Source of the DNA: Flabesymbios commensalis
Lineage: Eukaryota; Annelida; Polychaeta; Terebellida; Flabelligeridae
Length of the DNA stretch: 64,000 nucleotides
Assembly: GCA_964017125.1 (NCBI GenBank)
Contig: OZ024916.1
Span: 2,671,326-2,735,325, forward strand
Direction: 5' to 3'
In this document: positions 10,164 to 20,708 of the stretch, piece after piece
Numbering within the stretch: the first letter of the stretch is position 1
How the letters are laid out: each line of letters starts with the position of its first letter
The notes under the pieces: model-generated
What the model saw: only the letters and a program-made list of their open reading frames with translations
Database searches by the model: none
What the model was told of the DNA's origin: nothing
Made by a program: the position numbers and the translations under genes

Positions 10164-10290
10164 ACTGGGATGACAGTAAGCACGATACACCGAACCAATG
10201 TTGGCGTAATGTTGGGTCAGCGTCGCAGACGATGGACCAACATTGGCCCAGCATTGGGTCAGTGTATCGTGTTTACTGGGATGACAGTAA
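10164..10290. repeat. Family E hairpin flanked by 16-bp direct repeats
   Basis: The hairpin at 10180-10274 (CACGATACACCGAACCAATG ... CAGTGTATCGTG, core GTCAGCGTCGCAGACGATGG) lies between identical ACTGGGATGACAGTAA copies at 10164-10179 and 10275-10290. This is compatible with a target duplication or a template-switch scar. Confidence 0.8.
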
Positions 10291-10315
10291 CCAATAGGTG
10301 ATGGTTTGACGTTGG

Positions 10316-10375
10316 AACAACGTCTGTGAGGTTGGTCCAACATTAACCTAACGTTGACCCAACCTCTACAACTTA
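10316..10375. repeat. Family E partial hairpin
   Basis: GGTTGGTCCAACATTAACCT and AACGTTGACCC are diverged E arm words. Confidence 0.45.
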
Positions 10376-10610
10376 GTGTATCATCACATCTAACCAGAAT
10401 GTTTCGCCATACAAAACAACTCCACTGTTTTGTCCTCCGCAGTTTGTATGAGAAAATCTTCAGTACTGCCTCAAAGCCTTTGATTTTTTACATGTAGGTT
10501 TTTATTTATCAGGCACTAGGCGAATTTACCTAGACAAATCGTGCCTTTAAACCTTGTTTGTTGGACACAATGATTGCCCGCACCGTTTGTACTTTTTCGT
10601 GAAATCAAAC
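10376..10610. other. Unassigned sequence
   Basis: No recognised feature. Confidence 0.3.
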
Positions 10611-10693
10611 CAATTTTGTTTTAATAATGGTCCATTGTCTGCGACGTTGATCCGACATTAAACCAGTATTAGGTAGACTTCCTGTGTTTGTTG
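10611..10693. repeat. Family E hairpin
   Basis: Core TCCATTGTCTGCGACGTTGA with flanking TTTTAATAATGG / ACATTAAACCAGTA arms. Confidence 0.6.
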
Positions 10694-10717
10694 GATTCTT
10701 GCTGTTGTTCTTGCTCG

Positions 10718-10808
10718 TCACGAGACATTGACCCGATGTTGTTTTAAAGTTGATCCACCGTCTGCGACGCTGGCCCAACATTAAATCAACATGGGCTAGA
10801 TACATCTT
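10718..10808. repeat. Family E hairpin
   Basis: CACGAGACATTGACCCGATG, core CCACCGTCTGCGACGCTGGC, then CAACATTAAATCAACATGGG. Confidence 0.75.
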
Positions 10809-11040
10809 GTTTTTTTGAAGCCTCGTTTGTTGTTAGTCGTGAGAGGCGCCACTATACTAATGAGGTCACCGCCAGTGTGTACTGAAGGTCTCACCGCACA
10901 AAACACCTATTGTCACATAGCCTGACCCTCATTGCCAAATGAGAAGTTACCACCCCGAAAAAATGTCGCAGACAACAACCTATGATTTTTATAAACGTAG
11001 ACTCTATTGTGTTCAAAAAACAACATTGCTTGGATAAAAC
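10809..11040. other. Unassigned sequence
   Basis: No recognised feature. Confidence 0.3.
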
Positions 11041-11255
11041 TTAATAACCTATAAATTATATAATTTAATTTTCACTCACTTTAAGTTGTGTCCCGCAACC
11101 GCGATCCACAACATTAAAGGGTAAAAAATAATCATATTTGATTATTTTGAGACCAAAATTGGCAAATCGTGCACACATTTCGGTCATAATAACAGTGATT
11201 TGATAGTCTGATAAATCGGATTAAAACCGACTATAGTCGTAATCAGTTGTGATAT
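11041..11255 (+). mobile_element. Family B element
   Basis: Palindrome TCACTTTAAGTTGTGTCCCG / CGATCCACAACATTAAAGGG, then AACAGTGATTTGATAGTCTG and GACTATAGTCGTAATCAG at the distal end. The termini are mutated. Confidence 0.7.
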
Positions 11256-11811
11256 ATATAATAGAGTATATCTTATTATATATTTCTGCACCATCTTTTC
11301 CAGTAAAGAGGTGATGATAACCAAATGCTAGCTAAATGCGCAGCATTAAAAGAACGCTGGGCCAGCGATTCGTGTCAGCCTAAGATTAAAGACGTAATAT
11401 TTATGAGTCACATAATTTACTTTTCAGATTTCTGTAAGCTACATTTTCTAGCAAATAAATACGGGTCGCGGTTTTGGAACTGACTTGAGTCTTACGTCTA
11501 ATATTTAGGTCAGTCTTAAGCTCACTGATTGAGACTTGACAGGGTTTATATTGAAAACATAAAATAATTATCATAAAACAAAATAAAATAAAATGCATTT
11601 TATTTCTTCAGATTACAATACAATATATGTGATTTGACAATTTCAACAAAAGTTTGTTAAGTGCGAACCATACATTTATTTTTTCCAATTCAATAATAAT
11701 CTGATTACACAATGTAAAACGAATTTGATCACAACAGTATGTATTAGGGCCAACTACACGTACGGCAAAAAAAAAAATTAAGTATATCTGACACTCTTCA
11801 GATGTCAATAA
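11256..11811. other. AT-rich unassigned stretch
   Basis: No gene recognised. The two short minus-strand open frames here show no family features. Confidence 0.35.
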
Positions 11812-12045
11812 TATATATTAATATAAAAAGTTTAGGACCGAAAATTGATCCTTGTGGAACACTATAAATAATACTGGACTTATCCAATATAGCGTCATCA
11901 ATTATTTTCTATCTTCTAAGTAGCTGATTAACCAATTTTTGGTCATACATCCAATTATTCCAAAGCTATATATGTTTTTTTATTTTAATACAGAGGGCGA
12001 TTGTATCAAATGCCTCTTCAAATCTATAAATACGGGAACAGTTTA
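11812..12045 (-). mobile_element. Decayed LINE reverse-transcriptase fragment
   Basis: Minus-strand reading in mixed frames gives FDTIAL-like, then IYSFGIIG, NWLISYLEDRK and HKDQFSVLNFL. These correspond to the motif A to 'GVPQGSILGPLLF' stretch of CR1/Jockey-type RTs. It is heavily mutated and much shorter than the domain. Confidence 0.5.
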
Positions 12046-12320
12046 TTTTTTCCGTCCAGTGCTGTAGATGAACTTTCTGTTGAATCAAATGGAGATATAA
12101 ATCAGATTGTGTATTTTTATTCAATTAAAATTATTTAATTATGTGATATTGAGTATAATGTGACATAAATGCTTCATCGAAATTTCATCATAATTTGCAT
12201 TCACTGTGCATGAGCAGGTGAAGTGGCAATTGCAGCCACCATTACACCTGAATGAAAATAGCCACAATTGGTGAAAAAAACTAAAGTTCAAATGAAAGCT
12301 CCAATCGCCCCGTGTGGCTG
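12046..12320. other. Unassigned sequence
   Basis: AT-rich. No recognised feature. Confidence 0.3.
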
Positions 12321-12556
12321 ATTTACCTTTACAACGCTGAAATATGTGTGTATGAATCATGGAGACCAAAGTTTTTTTTTAATTTGAAGCCATCATGAAT
12401 GTCTTAGTCAGCTCTTTCTGCTTTATTTGAATACCTATGTTATGGGTCTACGGCATGCATTATAATTTTGATTATTATTTCAGTTCAGTGCGGGGACCGA
12501 CTTCAGACGTCAGATTCTGACGTCTAAAGACGGTCCGCGCACTGAAAGGGTTCAAC
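12321..12556 (-). mobile_element. Family A element, near full length
   Basis: Starts CCTTTACAACGCTGAAATAT, contains AATACCTATGTTATGGGTCT, and ends in a reduced core AGACGTCAGATTCTGACGTC followed by CACTGAAAGGGTTCAA. One of the two palindrome halves is lost. Confidence 0.8.
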
Positions 12557-12564
12557 TCTTACGT

Positions 12565-12820
12565 ATCATATACGACGAACACGGTGGTATACGCGGCTGA
12601 CCCCATTATTGCAGATCACTGGCGATGAAAATCAGCTGTCGTCTGTAGATTATGGGATGGCTTCACTCCTCCTGAGATTAAAGGAATCCCTGACAATAGT
12701 TACAAAGAGCGGATATCCGTGAGTGATCCAGACACTGGGCTAATATGTCTAATGTACAGTACAGGCCGGGTGCAGTAGTGACATTCTCATTGCTGGAGGC
12801 TCGTATTAACCCTTGTGCTG
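12565..12820 (+). repeat. Local duplication, copy 1
   Basis: GCAGATCACTGGCGATGAAA, ATCAGCTGTCGTCTGTAGAT and GACACTGGGCTAATATGTCT recur in the same order at 13090-13610. Confidence 0.65.
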
Positions 12821-12896
12821 CTGGAACCAAAACTAGATGAGCCTAAGAATTATTTTAACCCTTTCAGAGCCATATAAATTATACCATTATTGTAAT

Positions 12897-13080
12897 TAAC
12901 CCTTGCAGCGCGGGGATCAACATTAAACACAACCTGACGACTATAGACGTAAGAATCTGAGGACTACAGACATCAGATTCTGACGTCTAAAGTCGGTCCC
13001 CGAAGTGAAATAAATAAATATGTATACTGGCAGTAGACCCATGGTTTATGCAAAACTGGTCCCGCGTTGTAAGGGTCAAT
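12897..13080 (+). mobile_element. Family A element with internal deletion
   Basis: TTAACCCTTGCAGCGCGGGG, an expanded core with three GACGT-like units, and then a jump to CCATGGTTTATGC and GCGTTGTAAGGGTCAA. The middle of the body is missing. Confidence 0.75.
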
Positions 13081-13610
13081 TGACAGTGTGTAATGTTGGC
13101 CATCATAATTACAGATCACTGGTATTGTAAATCAGCTGTCGTTTGTAGATTATGAATTCCCTATAGTTGTGTGTTTTTCGCTGATTTCTCAGCCAATTCT
13201 TGATCAATTTCCATGCAATTTAGCAAGCACTCTTTGGCGCCTACCCTGAAAATTTCGTGAAAATTGAGTAAGTTTTTCAAAAGTTAGACCATTCGACATA
13301 TAGTACAGAATTTTGAGATTAAAGCTGAATGTAATTAATAGGTTTATAGAGGAGCGTCATAATATTTTTTCCTTTTCTAAAAATTTCATGACAATCGGAT
13401 GAAAATTGCGTGAGTAATTAGCGAAAAGCAGGCAACACAAAGGTGACAAATTTAAAGTGACTTTGACTATTAAAATAGTTACAATAAGGAATCTCAATAA
13501 TAAAGAAATCTTAATAATTTATAAATCTTTATTGAGATTCCTTGGTTACAACCAGCAGATATCCATGTTTGCGATCCCGACACTGGGACTAATATGTCTA
13601 ATGCATAGAT
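13081..13610 (+). repeat. Local duplication, copy 2, split by an insertion
   Basis: ACAGATCACTGGTATTGTAA, ATCAGCTGTCGTTTGTAGAT ... GACACTGGGACTAATATGTC match the 12565 block. About 390 bases of unrelated sequence (about 13155-13545) interrupt the match. Confidence 0.65.
13486..13543. repeat. Hairpin AAGGAATCTCAATA/TATTGAGATTCCTT
   Basis: Perfect 14-bp arms separated by an AT-rich 30-base loop, at the right edge of the insertion splitting the duplication. Confidence 0.65.
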
Positions 13611-13645
13611 CCTAAGTAACTCGCATCTGCCCTGTCTGCACAATG

Positions 13646-13735
13646 CATTTGTATAACATTTATACAATGTCAGCCCAACGTCGAAGACGTTGGGCCGACA
13701 TTGTATAAGTGTTATACAAATGTTCTGTGTTTACC
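13646..13735. repeat. Family E-like long hairpin
   Basis: Positions 13646-13722 form an inverted repeat of about 77 bp around GTCGAAGAC with two mismatches (CATTTGTATAACA... / ...TATACAAATG). The core words CCCAACGTC/GACGTTGGG are those of E. Confidence 0.8.
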
Positions 13736-14118
13736 GGGTGACGGGTCTGACCCACATTTACACGACCCAACAAATTTTCTTTTTAGGTAAAACACACCGG
13801 AAAAAGGTGAAAAACTTGTTTTGTTTGATCAGTTCCTTAATGTGACCTGCATCTGCAAAAACTTGCTGTCTATTATATATAATGTAAAGTACAGGCCTAT
13901 GGTGCATTAGTGACACTTACACTACTATAGACACTATCACATCAGAAAGGAAATATTATTATATCTTCTTTCTTAGTGTCATTCCCTTTTCTAGTAAAGA
14001 CAGATATCTACAGACGTTTCAGTATGTACCTATATATGATACTAAGAAAGAAAATATTATATGCAAAGTAAACCTTTTTTACAATATCTCTCCCTTTTTT
14101 TCAAGTGTAACCAATCTT
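13736..14118. other. Unassigned sequence
   Basis: No recognised feature. A weak echo of the GTACAGGCC...AGTGACA block of the 12.7-kb duplication lies at 13885-13920. Confidence 0.35.
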
Positions 14119-14171
14119 TTTAACCCTTTCAACGCGGGGACCGACTTTAGACTTCAGACATTCTGTCTGCA
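14119..14171 (+). mobile_element. Family A left-end fragment
   Basis: TTAACCCTTTCAACGCGGGG and a diverged single core, then unrelated sequence. Confidence 0.65.
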
Positions 14172-15571
14172 GACGTCAAATACATGGCTTGCTCAAAAAA
14201 ATGTAAGTGTAAATAAGTTTCAATCTCCAACTTATAATGTTATTCAAGCAAACTTAACAAGGCGATTTTTTTGCGTCACAACCGTTTCTGAACTAAAATA
14301 TAATTCAAGGCTCAGATGAATACGAGGCTTTCGGTATTTCCGACAAATTCTAATTTGGTTCATCTCAACATAGGAGATCTGGTAGGCCTATGCCACTCAG
14401 TGAATTCAGGAAAGATTACTAAATCCCATGGTGATAACTGATTTACCCTACTAATTTGTATGCATAGATCTATTGAATGCTTCTTCGAACCGTCTGTGAT
14501 GCATTTGTGAATTGATATAATGTTGTACTCCTGAAACTTCGTGGATGTCAAAAGTACAAAAAAAATCGGAAATTTGACAGCCTTATAAGCATATTCAAAA
14601 TGGCTGTCAGACCAATAAATGAAGTGTATTCTAGTTATATATAGTGTATGTGTGTACCTGTGATGTATGGGAAATACATATGCCTTCATTACAAATTTAT
14701 ATTAGGAGTATGATAATATGTTTCAAAATCACTATAATGGCCAGACCACGCAGACGTCCAATGTCAAAACCGCCAGACTGCTAAGATTTACCCCCCCCCC
14801 CCACATCAATACTAAGCCTATAGGTTGGGATCAAACTTTGTAGATAGAACTTTTTTTCTAAAAAAAAAAGCGTGTGAGGCAGCGTGTGAAATAAATAATA
14901 TATTGCAGACATAAGGTGAAGGAAATATTTTGTCCAGTTAAAAAACTCCGATCCCCTTCCCCCCCCCCCCCCGTAATTGAATAGTGGCCCTATGATGCCA
15001 TTTGATTTTCTTCAAGTAGTTATCATATACATTTTCAAAATATCCACTTAAATTCTGTTTGTGATAATGAGTATATTTTCATGTGATTTTACTAAACTAA
15101 CCATCTTGCATATACATGTACATAATACTGACAAATATACATAAGTCAGCAAAGATTTTGTATTGATGTCAATCAAATATCTGTCTGTCTATATCAGATT
15201 AGTGGCATGTGGTAAGTAGAGGGTGTTGTAGCATGTAGACATCAGTGGCCTGGAAGCCGCTACCTGAGAGGAAGCGAGTAAGAGGATGTTACATGGTCCA
15301 CTTAACGCCACCTTTGATCTCGCCGACAGGTGAGAAAACAAGACAATAAGGGGATGGGTGAGTGTAGTGCTGTTACGTCACCCAGTCACTAGGCGGCGTG
15401 GCAAACAGTAAGGCGGGGTGAGGTGTGAGGGACAAGTGGTGAAAGCACCCCCCCCCCTCCTCGTCACCGAGAAATTAACGAGAAAAGACAAAAGGTGCCG
15501 CACACCCTTCACTCTCCACGGATTCAAATACTCACACCCCTGATGAACCAGGGTAGCAATTTCATCGCTCA
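14172..15571. other. Unassigned stretch with poly-C tracts
   Basis: About 1.4 kb without a recognised family. Poly-C runs at 14791-14802, 14959-14972 and 15448-15457. The 109-aa minus-strand frame at 14360-14689 has no recognisable domain and is probably chance. Confidence 0.4.
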
Positions 15572-15720
15572 GTTTTTTTAGTTTAAATTTTCACTCACCT
15601 AAAGTTGCGTTTTGCTCATGCGATCGAAAAATTTAAGTGAGTGAAAATAATTCAAATTTATAGGCCAGGTTTTATTTCAAGTCCTCACACATCTGATTAA
15701 ACTAACACACACATATAGCA
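15572..15720 (+). mobile_element. Decayed family B fragment
   Basis: TTTTCACTCACCTAAAGTTG and AATTTAAGTGAGTGAAAATA flank a degraded loop. Confidence 0.5.
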
Positions 15721-15781
15721 AGCAGGAAATACATCAAGGTATACTCAATGTATAAGTGTCCAATTCATGTATAATTTACTT

Positions 15782-16050
15782 TTTTTCCATTGTGCTGCTT
15801 GCTGGGACCGAATATAAACGGTTTCAGGCATATTTTTGATCGATAAAAATAAGACTACTTTTGATAAAACAGTGTTTGATGTGTTTGGATGCTTAGTTAA
15901 TCCAATAATTCAATATTGTAGATATCTATTTTTGACAAATGTAAATATTTTTCGTCATTTGAAGCTGAAAATTGCGCTAGCAATTCCAGCTTCAAAAGAA
16001 TGAGAAATATAAATTCAGCAGCAGAAGTGTCAGATTGCTCATTGAGCTTA
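15782..16050 (-). mobile_element. Family D element
   Basis: GTGCTGCTTGCTGGGACCGA at the left and the palindrome GTCATTTGAAGCTGAAAATT / AGCAATTCCAGCTTCAAA at 15955-15998. It matches the layout at 59955. Confidence 0.7.
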
Positions 16051-16224
16051 ATTACTAGATGGAGACAGCTGGAGATAGAGTCACACACTAAGTGTGCATA
16101 ATTTACTTATTAATTACCAAATGTATTACGTTGAGGTACCTTAATCAATAAGAACAAAAAGTGCAATAAACTATAGGCGCTGGATAACCTATAAAAAAAG
16201 ACATAATTTTAATTCTTAGAGATA
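16051..16224. other. Unassigned sequence
   Basis: No recognised feature. Confidence 0.3.
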
Positions 16225-16440
16225 TCTAAGACAATGGACCTAGGTTCGTAAGGCATTGACATAGTAGAAGAGCAACGCAATTTCCAGCTTCAAATCACGA
16301 AAAATATTTTCTTCCTATGAAGACAAGACATTTGTTCAACTGAACATCTACCTCAAAATATGATACGGATTTCAATGACATTTTATTTTGTGTAAAGCGT
16401 CCTTGAAAATGCATATAACATACAGTCACAACAGTAGAAG
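16225..16440 (+). mobile_element. Family D element, palindrome half lost
   Basis: AACGCAATTTCCAGCTTCAA + ATCACGAAAAATAT, then AACTGAACATCTACC and ATACGGATTTCAATGACATT as in the 34195 and 46027 copies. Confidence 0.6.
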
Positions 16441-16499
16441 GGGTAATATACCAATATCTCCCAGTTCACACATGTTCATATTGTTTGCTTTTGTTTTTT

Positions 16500-16560
16500 G
16501 CTTATTTGATGCCGGAATTGTGCACGCAATTTCCAGCTTCAAATGACGAAATTATGCAAA
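16500..16560 (+). mobile_element. Family D core fragment
   Basis: CACGCAATTTCCAGCTTCAA + ATGACGAAA only. Confidence 0.5.
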
Positions 16561-16589
16561 ATAGACTGATGTGCATCCTCGGTTCTGTA

Positions 16590-16810
16590 TACAATCAAGA
16601 AGGCTAATATTACATAAACTTTACTGTGCAAAAGCACCTTTAGTCGTTGCAGACAGTCAACAATGCTTGTAGTAGATTAATTTTAGGGTGCAAAGCGTCT
16701 GAAGTCGTTATGGACAGTCATTGATGCTTGTTGCTTGTATCAGAGGATTTTAGGGTGCAAAGCGTCCACGTCGTTGTGGACCGTCAAGAAGGCTTACATT
16801 AGATCATCTG
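16590..16810. repeat. Diverged tandem repeat, about 65-75 bp, 3 copies
   Basis: Each unit has GTGCAAA(A)GC..., a GTCGTT-G-GGAC core and GTCAA-AATGCTTG. The units differ in length and by many substitutions. Confidence 0.55.
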
Positions 16811-16886
16811 TGTGGCTTTGTTTAACTCAGGTGTCAACATCATACAAGTCAAAAAGAAACCCCTACTGAGGCGCAGCATAACGTGT

Positions 16887-17128
16887 TAACCCTCTAAGTG
16901 CGGGGACCGTCTTTAGACGTCAGAATCTGACGTCTATAGACGTCATATTCTGATGTCTAAAGTCGATCCCCGCACTGAAAATATAAAAAAAATTGTAGTG
17001 GCTATAGACCCATAACATAGATATACAAATGATGCGGAAAGAGCTAACTAAGACATTTATATTCATTTTAAATTAAAAACCACCGTTCGTGGCTTATATA
17101 AAAATATTCAAGCGTTGAAAGGGTTAAG
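16887..17128 (+). mobile_element. Family A element, full length
   Basis: GTTAACCCTCTAAGTGCGGG, a double palindromic core (16917-16968), body AGAGCTAACTAAGACATTTA and right end AGCGTTGAAAGGGTTAAG. Nearly every landmark of the family is present. Confidence 0.85.
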
Positions 17129-17374
17129 CTCCGAAACATTTGGCAGCATATTTATCATTATTTGTAGCCGAAACTGATGAAATGCTCATTTAAAATAATC
17201 AAAATATTGACAAATCATCAAGCTATTCTATTTCTTTTAAACCATTTGACAGATTTCTTTACATTTGAAACGTTTGGATTGAACTATTTCTCAGGGATAT
17301 TTAGTTTCAAAACAAAATATAAGATTTGATCACAATTATCTGTTTACCATCATTGTAGCCGGCATGATCAGTCT
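17129..17374. other. Unassigned sequence
   Basis: No recognised feature. Confidence 0.3.
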
Positions 17375-17515
17375 TTATTGGGAATGCATTGAGCGTTGAA
17401 ACTTAAACATTTAGAGTTGCATTTTTTTGAGTAAATGAGTAATTTTTCTTGACATTGAGTTGTGGATCGCGGTAGTGAGACAGAACTTCAAGTGTGTAAC
17501 AATGTAACATTTTCA
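17375..17515 (-). mobile_element. Decayed family B fragment
   Basis: GACATTGAGTTGTGGATCGC and GGTAGTGAGACAGAACTTCA retain the core. Confidence 0.5.
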
Positions 17516-17619
17516 CTGTAGCACTTTGCGGATTAAATGGAGCAGATACATACCCCAATTTCACAATAAGAGTCACATTAATATACCATTATTGTTAAAT
17601 AAATTTTATATGTGATTGT

Positions 17620-18160
17620 TCTTTTATTTACTTTTATCTATTCTTTCCAAGATAGGCTTTATTGTTACACCTAACAATTTTGTTTTCCATTGAGAAATAT
17701 ATTCAGATATTTGTCGTGGTCATTCATTAAATTAAGTTTTCGATGTGTGCCGGACATCATAGCTTTTTTGTTTACATTTGTGATCACACATGATTTGAGC
17801 CACACCATTAATGAATACTGTTTGAGCAAATGTGTAAATCTTTCTGGCCAACAGTTTTCACATTCTTATTTGATACAAAATATGTGGCATCATCATCAGA
17901 AAAAGATAATTGTGTCAACCCTTCTAGTAGGCTTAGAAGTTAATCATTGATACAAAATAAGTACAACATAGGCCCAATAAGTATATAACCTTGAGGTACT
18001 CTATATATGACATGCAATGGCTCAGATAGCTTTGAATGATATTTAACCTGTTGAGTTCTATTACTGAGATCAGAGGTAAACCAGCTTAGACTATTGTGAC
18101 TAATTTTTGTACAATTTTTATTTTTCTTAAAATATGTTATGGTCCACCATATCAAACGCT
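17620..18160 (-). mobile_element. LINE reverse-transcriptase fragment
   Basis: A 71-aa minus-strand frame (17940-18155) reads LSWFTSDLSNRTQQVKYHS, then VPQGYILIGPMLYLFCIND. These are recognisable versions of the 'YLSNRTQ' and 'GVPQGSILGPLLFLIYIND' motifs of CR1/Jockey-type RTs. Downstream, interrupted frames give LNGKQN and AYLGKNR pieces like the post-catalytic region. The overlapping plus-strand 86-aa frame is antisense to it. The copy is a dead fragment. Confidence 0.65.
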
Positions 18161-18615
18161 TTAGTTGGTAGCTTCAGGCTATGCTATGGATATAGGATTA
18201 GGTAGAGATAGACCAAACATTAGTTTATAAACTTCGTAAGCGAACCAAGCCTTCACTTTATTGCTGATATATCTACGACATTATTCCAGCATTACTCCAA
18301 TATTGGGCTAACATGTTAGTCTTGCCAGGTCGTCTACATGTTAGGTAGGCCCTTGTTGAACCTCTTCTGAATTATCATACAACAAGCAGTCCGCCATATC
18401 CGATCGACTTAAGTATCTCCACCAAGCAGATGAAATCCACTTAAGATAGGTCACTTTTCTTTGATGATATTTTTCTTCAATCCACATATTGTCTCGCCGC
18501 AGGTATTACACGGTAAATGGTTAGAGAGGTGATGGCGGCATTCACCAAAGAGCCGCTTAACACACCTTTCTAAATCGCTCCTGTTTCCGCATCATTAACA
18601 TCACAACTTACTACA
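18161..18615. other. Unassigned sequence
   Basis: Only a weak E-like word cluster (CCAATATTGGGCTAACATG) near 18297. Confidence 0.35.
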
Positions 18616-18735
18616 ATCCATAATCCCCATCTTCCCCCTCCTATCACCTAGTCTTACCTTGTTCATCTGCCCCCTCCTATCACCTTGATCACCCAGGCTT
18701 ACCTGATTCATCTGCCCCCTTCATGTCTCAGCTGT
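18616..18735. repeat. Short tandem repeat, 2.3 copies
   Basis: CCCCCTCCTATCACC(T), then AG(G/T)CTTACCT and GTTCATCTGCCCC recur at about 45-55-bp intervals. Confidence 0.65.
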
Positions 18736-19029
18736 TGTAATCTGTGATTGTAATCGACTCCTATAGACATTAACTTTACACGTGATATTCGGAAACTATT
18801 TCTAATTTATCGAAAATATAACTTAAATAATACTGAGTTGTGTTGAAATTATCAATTTATATTGTAAAAATGTAAGAGTAAAGTTTTTATTTTTATTTTT
18901 AGCGGACACGTTTTTACTAACACGTAACGCATGTAGATCAAATGTTCTGATTTAGAATAACATATAATTGTAAAAACTTGAGTACTTGAGAACTTGACAA
19001 AATGATGCATCCAACCAGAAATATTAAGA
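18736..19029. other. AT-rich unassigned sequence
   Basis: No recognised feature. Confidence 0.3.
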
Positions 19030-19345
19030 TTTTAATCTTTCTTAGAAATAATGAGCTAAAAAATAAAAATAATCTTAATATTAGGATTAAATTTTCTGAA
19101 CTTCATCTGATCCATCATTTCTATTAGAAACGTTTTTATGCTTCTAACTTTCCTAATGGAAACGTTGGAAGCTAAGATAATCTTAAAATATTTTGTGGAC
19201 CCATCGCACTAAAACTTATATTTGAGATTATCTTCACTCTCTCGATTACGTTAGAAAAATCAAGATGCTTTTAACTTTTCTAATGGAAATAAGAGAAAAT
19301 TAAGATAATATTAAATCCTAAGATTAATAGTGGACAAGATTCGTG
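19030..19345. repeat. Family K AT-rich repeat, tandem and inverted pieces
   Basis: Repeated TCTTAATATT/ATAATCTTAA words, two copies of CTTCTAACTTTCCTAATGGA-like sequence (19141, 19271) and two RTGGAC boundaries. Smaller pieces occur at 5473, 43915 and 48240. Confidence 0.5.
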
Positions 19346-20193
19346 GGCCTGATTTCACCAACCGGCTTGATTCTTAATTCTGAAACTTTAGTTCACTTAT
19401 TCGTTTAAGATTTGGTCACGTGGTAAGGTTAAATACCACATTTCCGTTAATTCGGTGAGATTAAGACTGACTAAAAGCGACACAATGAGGCCGAGATCAA
19501 CATTTGTATTTTGTCTCTTAGATATGTCCATAATATGTAAACATGTCCATACACTAGAAATGCGTATAAGGTTTTAAAATTTTGTGTTGCGCATTTACCA
19601 GTTAAAAGAGAAATAAGGACGATATTTAATTTCCTATATGCATGTCTGAAATAAGAAATACAGGAATAACTGGTAAACGGTGCTTTCGATACACTCGCTA
19701 TAAAAATGATGATTTTTGGTTTGATAGTGTCGCTTTAAATCAAATGTTAGCTGAACTAGCTGGTTAAATCGAGCCCAGGTCTGTGGCCACATCCTATGTG
19801 GGTAGGGATACAAAATGGCTGATTGAAATATCAAACTCGGCAGTGGCCCATTGTGTCCCATTTTATGATGCGGCGTTGGTTTCCCACTAAATACCACACA
19901 CTGGTCATGTGGCATAACACCTTAAGTTTCCCCAGAAAATGAGATTAAGACGTTTACTTGGACTGCTGTGAACAACACACGTGTGAACTGGCGTAACTAA
20001 CACGTCATGCACGTGTCGGGCGCGTGCTCCTGCCATGTTTGATGACGAGGTGATTCCCGGGGCTTCAGGTGACGTCATTAGCCAGCGGCACACCCGGATG
20101 ACGGAATCCCCAGCAGTGTGGTTTACCGCGTGAACACCTCGCCTTCTCCATCTGCGGCCATAGTGTACCTGTCAACTAGAGGCGTTTACAATA
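19346..20193. other. Unassigned stretch
   Basis: Moderate GC in the right half. The 93-aa and 62-aa minus-strand frames (19634-19915, 19905-20093) carry no motif I recognise. I do not call a gene. Confidence 0.35.
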
Positions 20194-20230
20194 TTAACCC
20201 TTTCAGTGCGGGGATCGTCTTTACCTAGCA
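20194..20230 (+). mobile_element. Family A left-end stub
   Basis: TTAACCCTTTCAGTGCGGGG and ATCGTCTTTA, cut off where family B starts. Confidence 0.7.
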
Positions 20231-20467
20231 TTAACCCTTATCTTGCTGAGTTAATTTACCTAAACTTTCACCCACTTAAAGTTGCGTCTCGCTACCGCGA
20301 CCCACAACTTTAAGTGGGTGGAAATTATGCATATTTGATTCATTTGGGACCAAAAATTTGCAAATCTTTATGTTTAAAAACACATTTTTTCCCACTATCA
20401 GTGATTTGATCAACTAATAAAATAGGTTGTAGACGATAATAGTCGTGATCAGCAGGATAAGGGTTAA
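20231..20467 (+). mobile_element. Family B element, full length
   Basis: TTAACCCTTATCTTGCTGAG ... ATCAGCAGGATAAGGGTTAA. The palindrome CACTTAAAGTTGCGTCTCGC / CGCGACCCACAACTTTAAGT spans about 20267-20314. It is a good type copy for the family. Its right TTAA (20464-20467) is also the left TTAA of the next A element. Confidence 0.85.
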
Positions 20468-20708
20468 CCCTTTCAGCGCGGGGATTGTCTTTATACGTCA
20501 GAATCTGACGTCTATATGCGTGAGAATCTGACGTCTGTAGACGTCAGATTCTGACGTATGGAGACAGTCCGCGCACTGAAAAAATAAACATGTATAATGG
20601 CCGTAGACCCAGAACATAGGAGCTTAAATGAAGCAAATGAAGACATTAATGATGATTTCAAATTGAAAAAACACCTTAGGTCTCCATGGTTTATACACAT
20701 ATACGGAA
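20464..20708 (+). mobile_element. Family A element, right end cut
   Basis: TTAACCCTTTCAGCGCGGGG, a core with three GACGT-type units, and the body to CCATGGTTTATACAC. The right terminus is replaced by the 5S-derived SINE. Confidence 0.8.

Noticed and set aside
19634-20093. Two short minus-strand frames (93 and 62 aa) as a possible host gene
   Set aside because: No domain, no splice context I can defend, and composition like the surrounding non-coding DNA.
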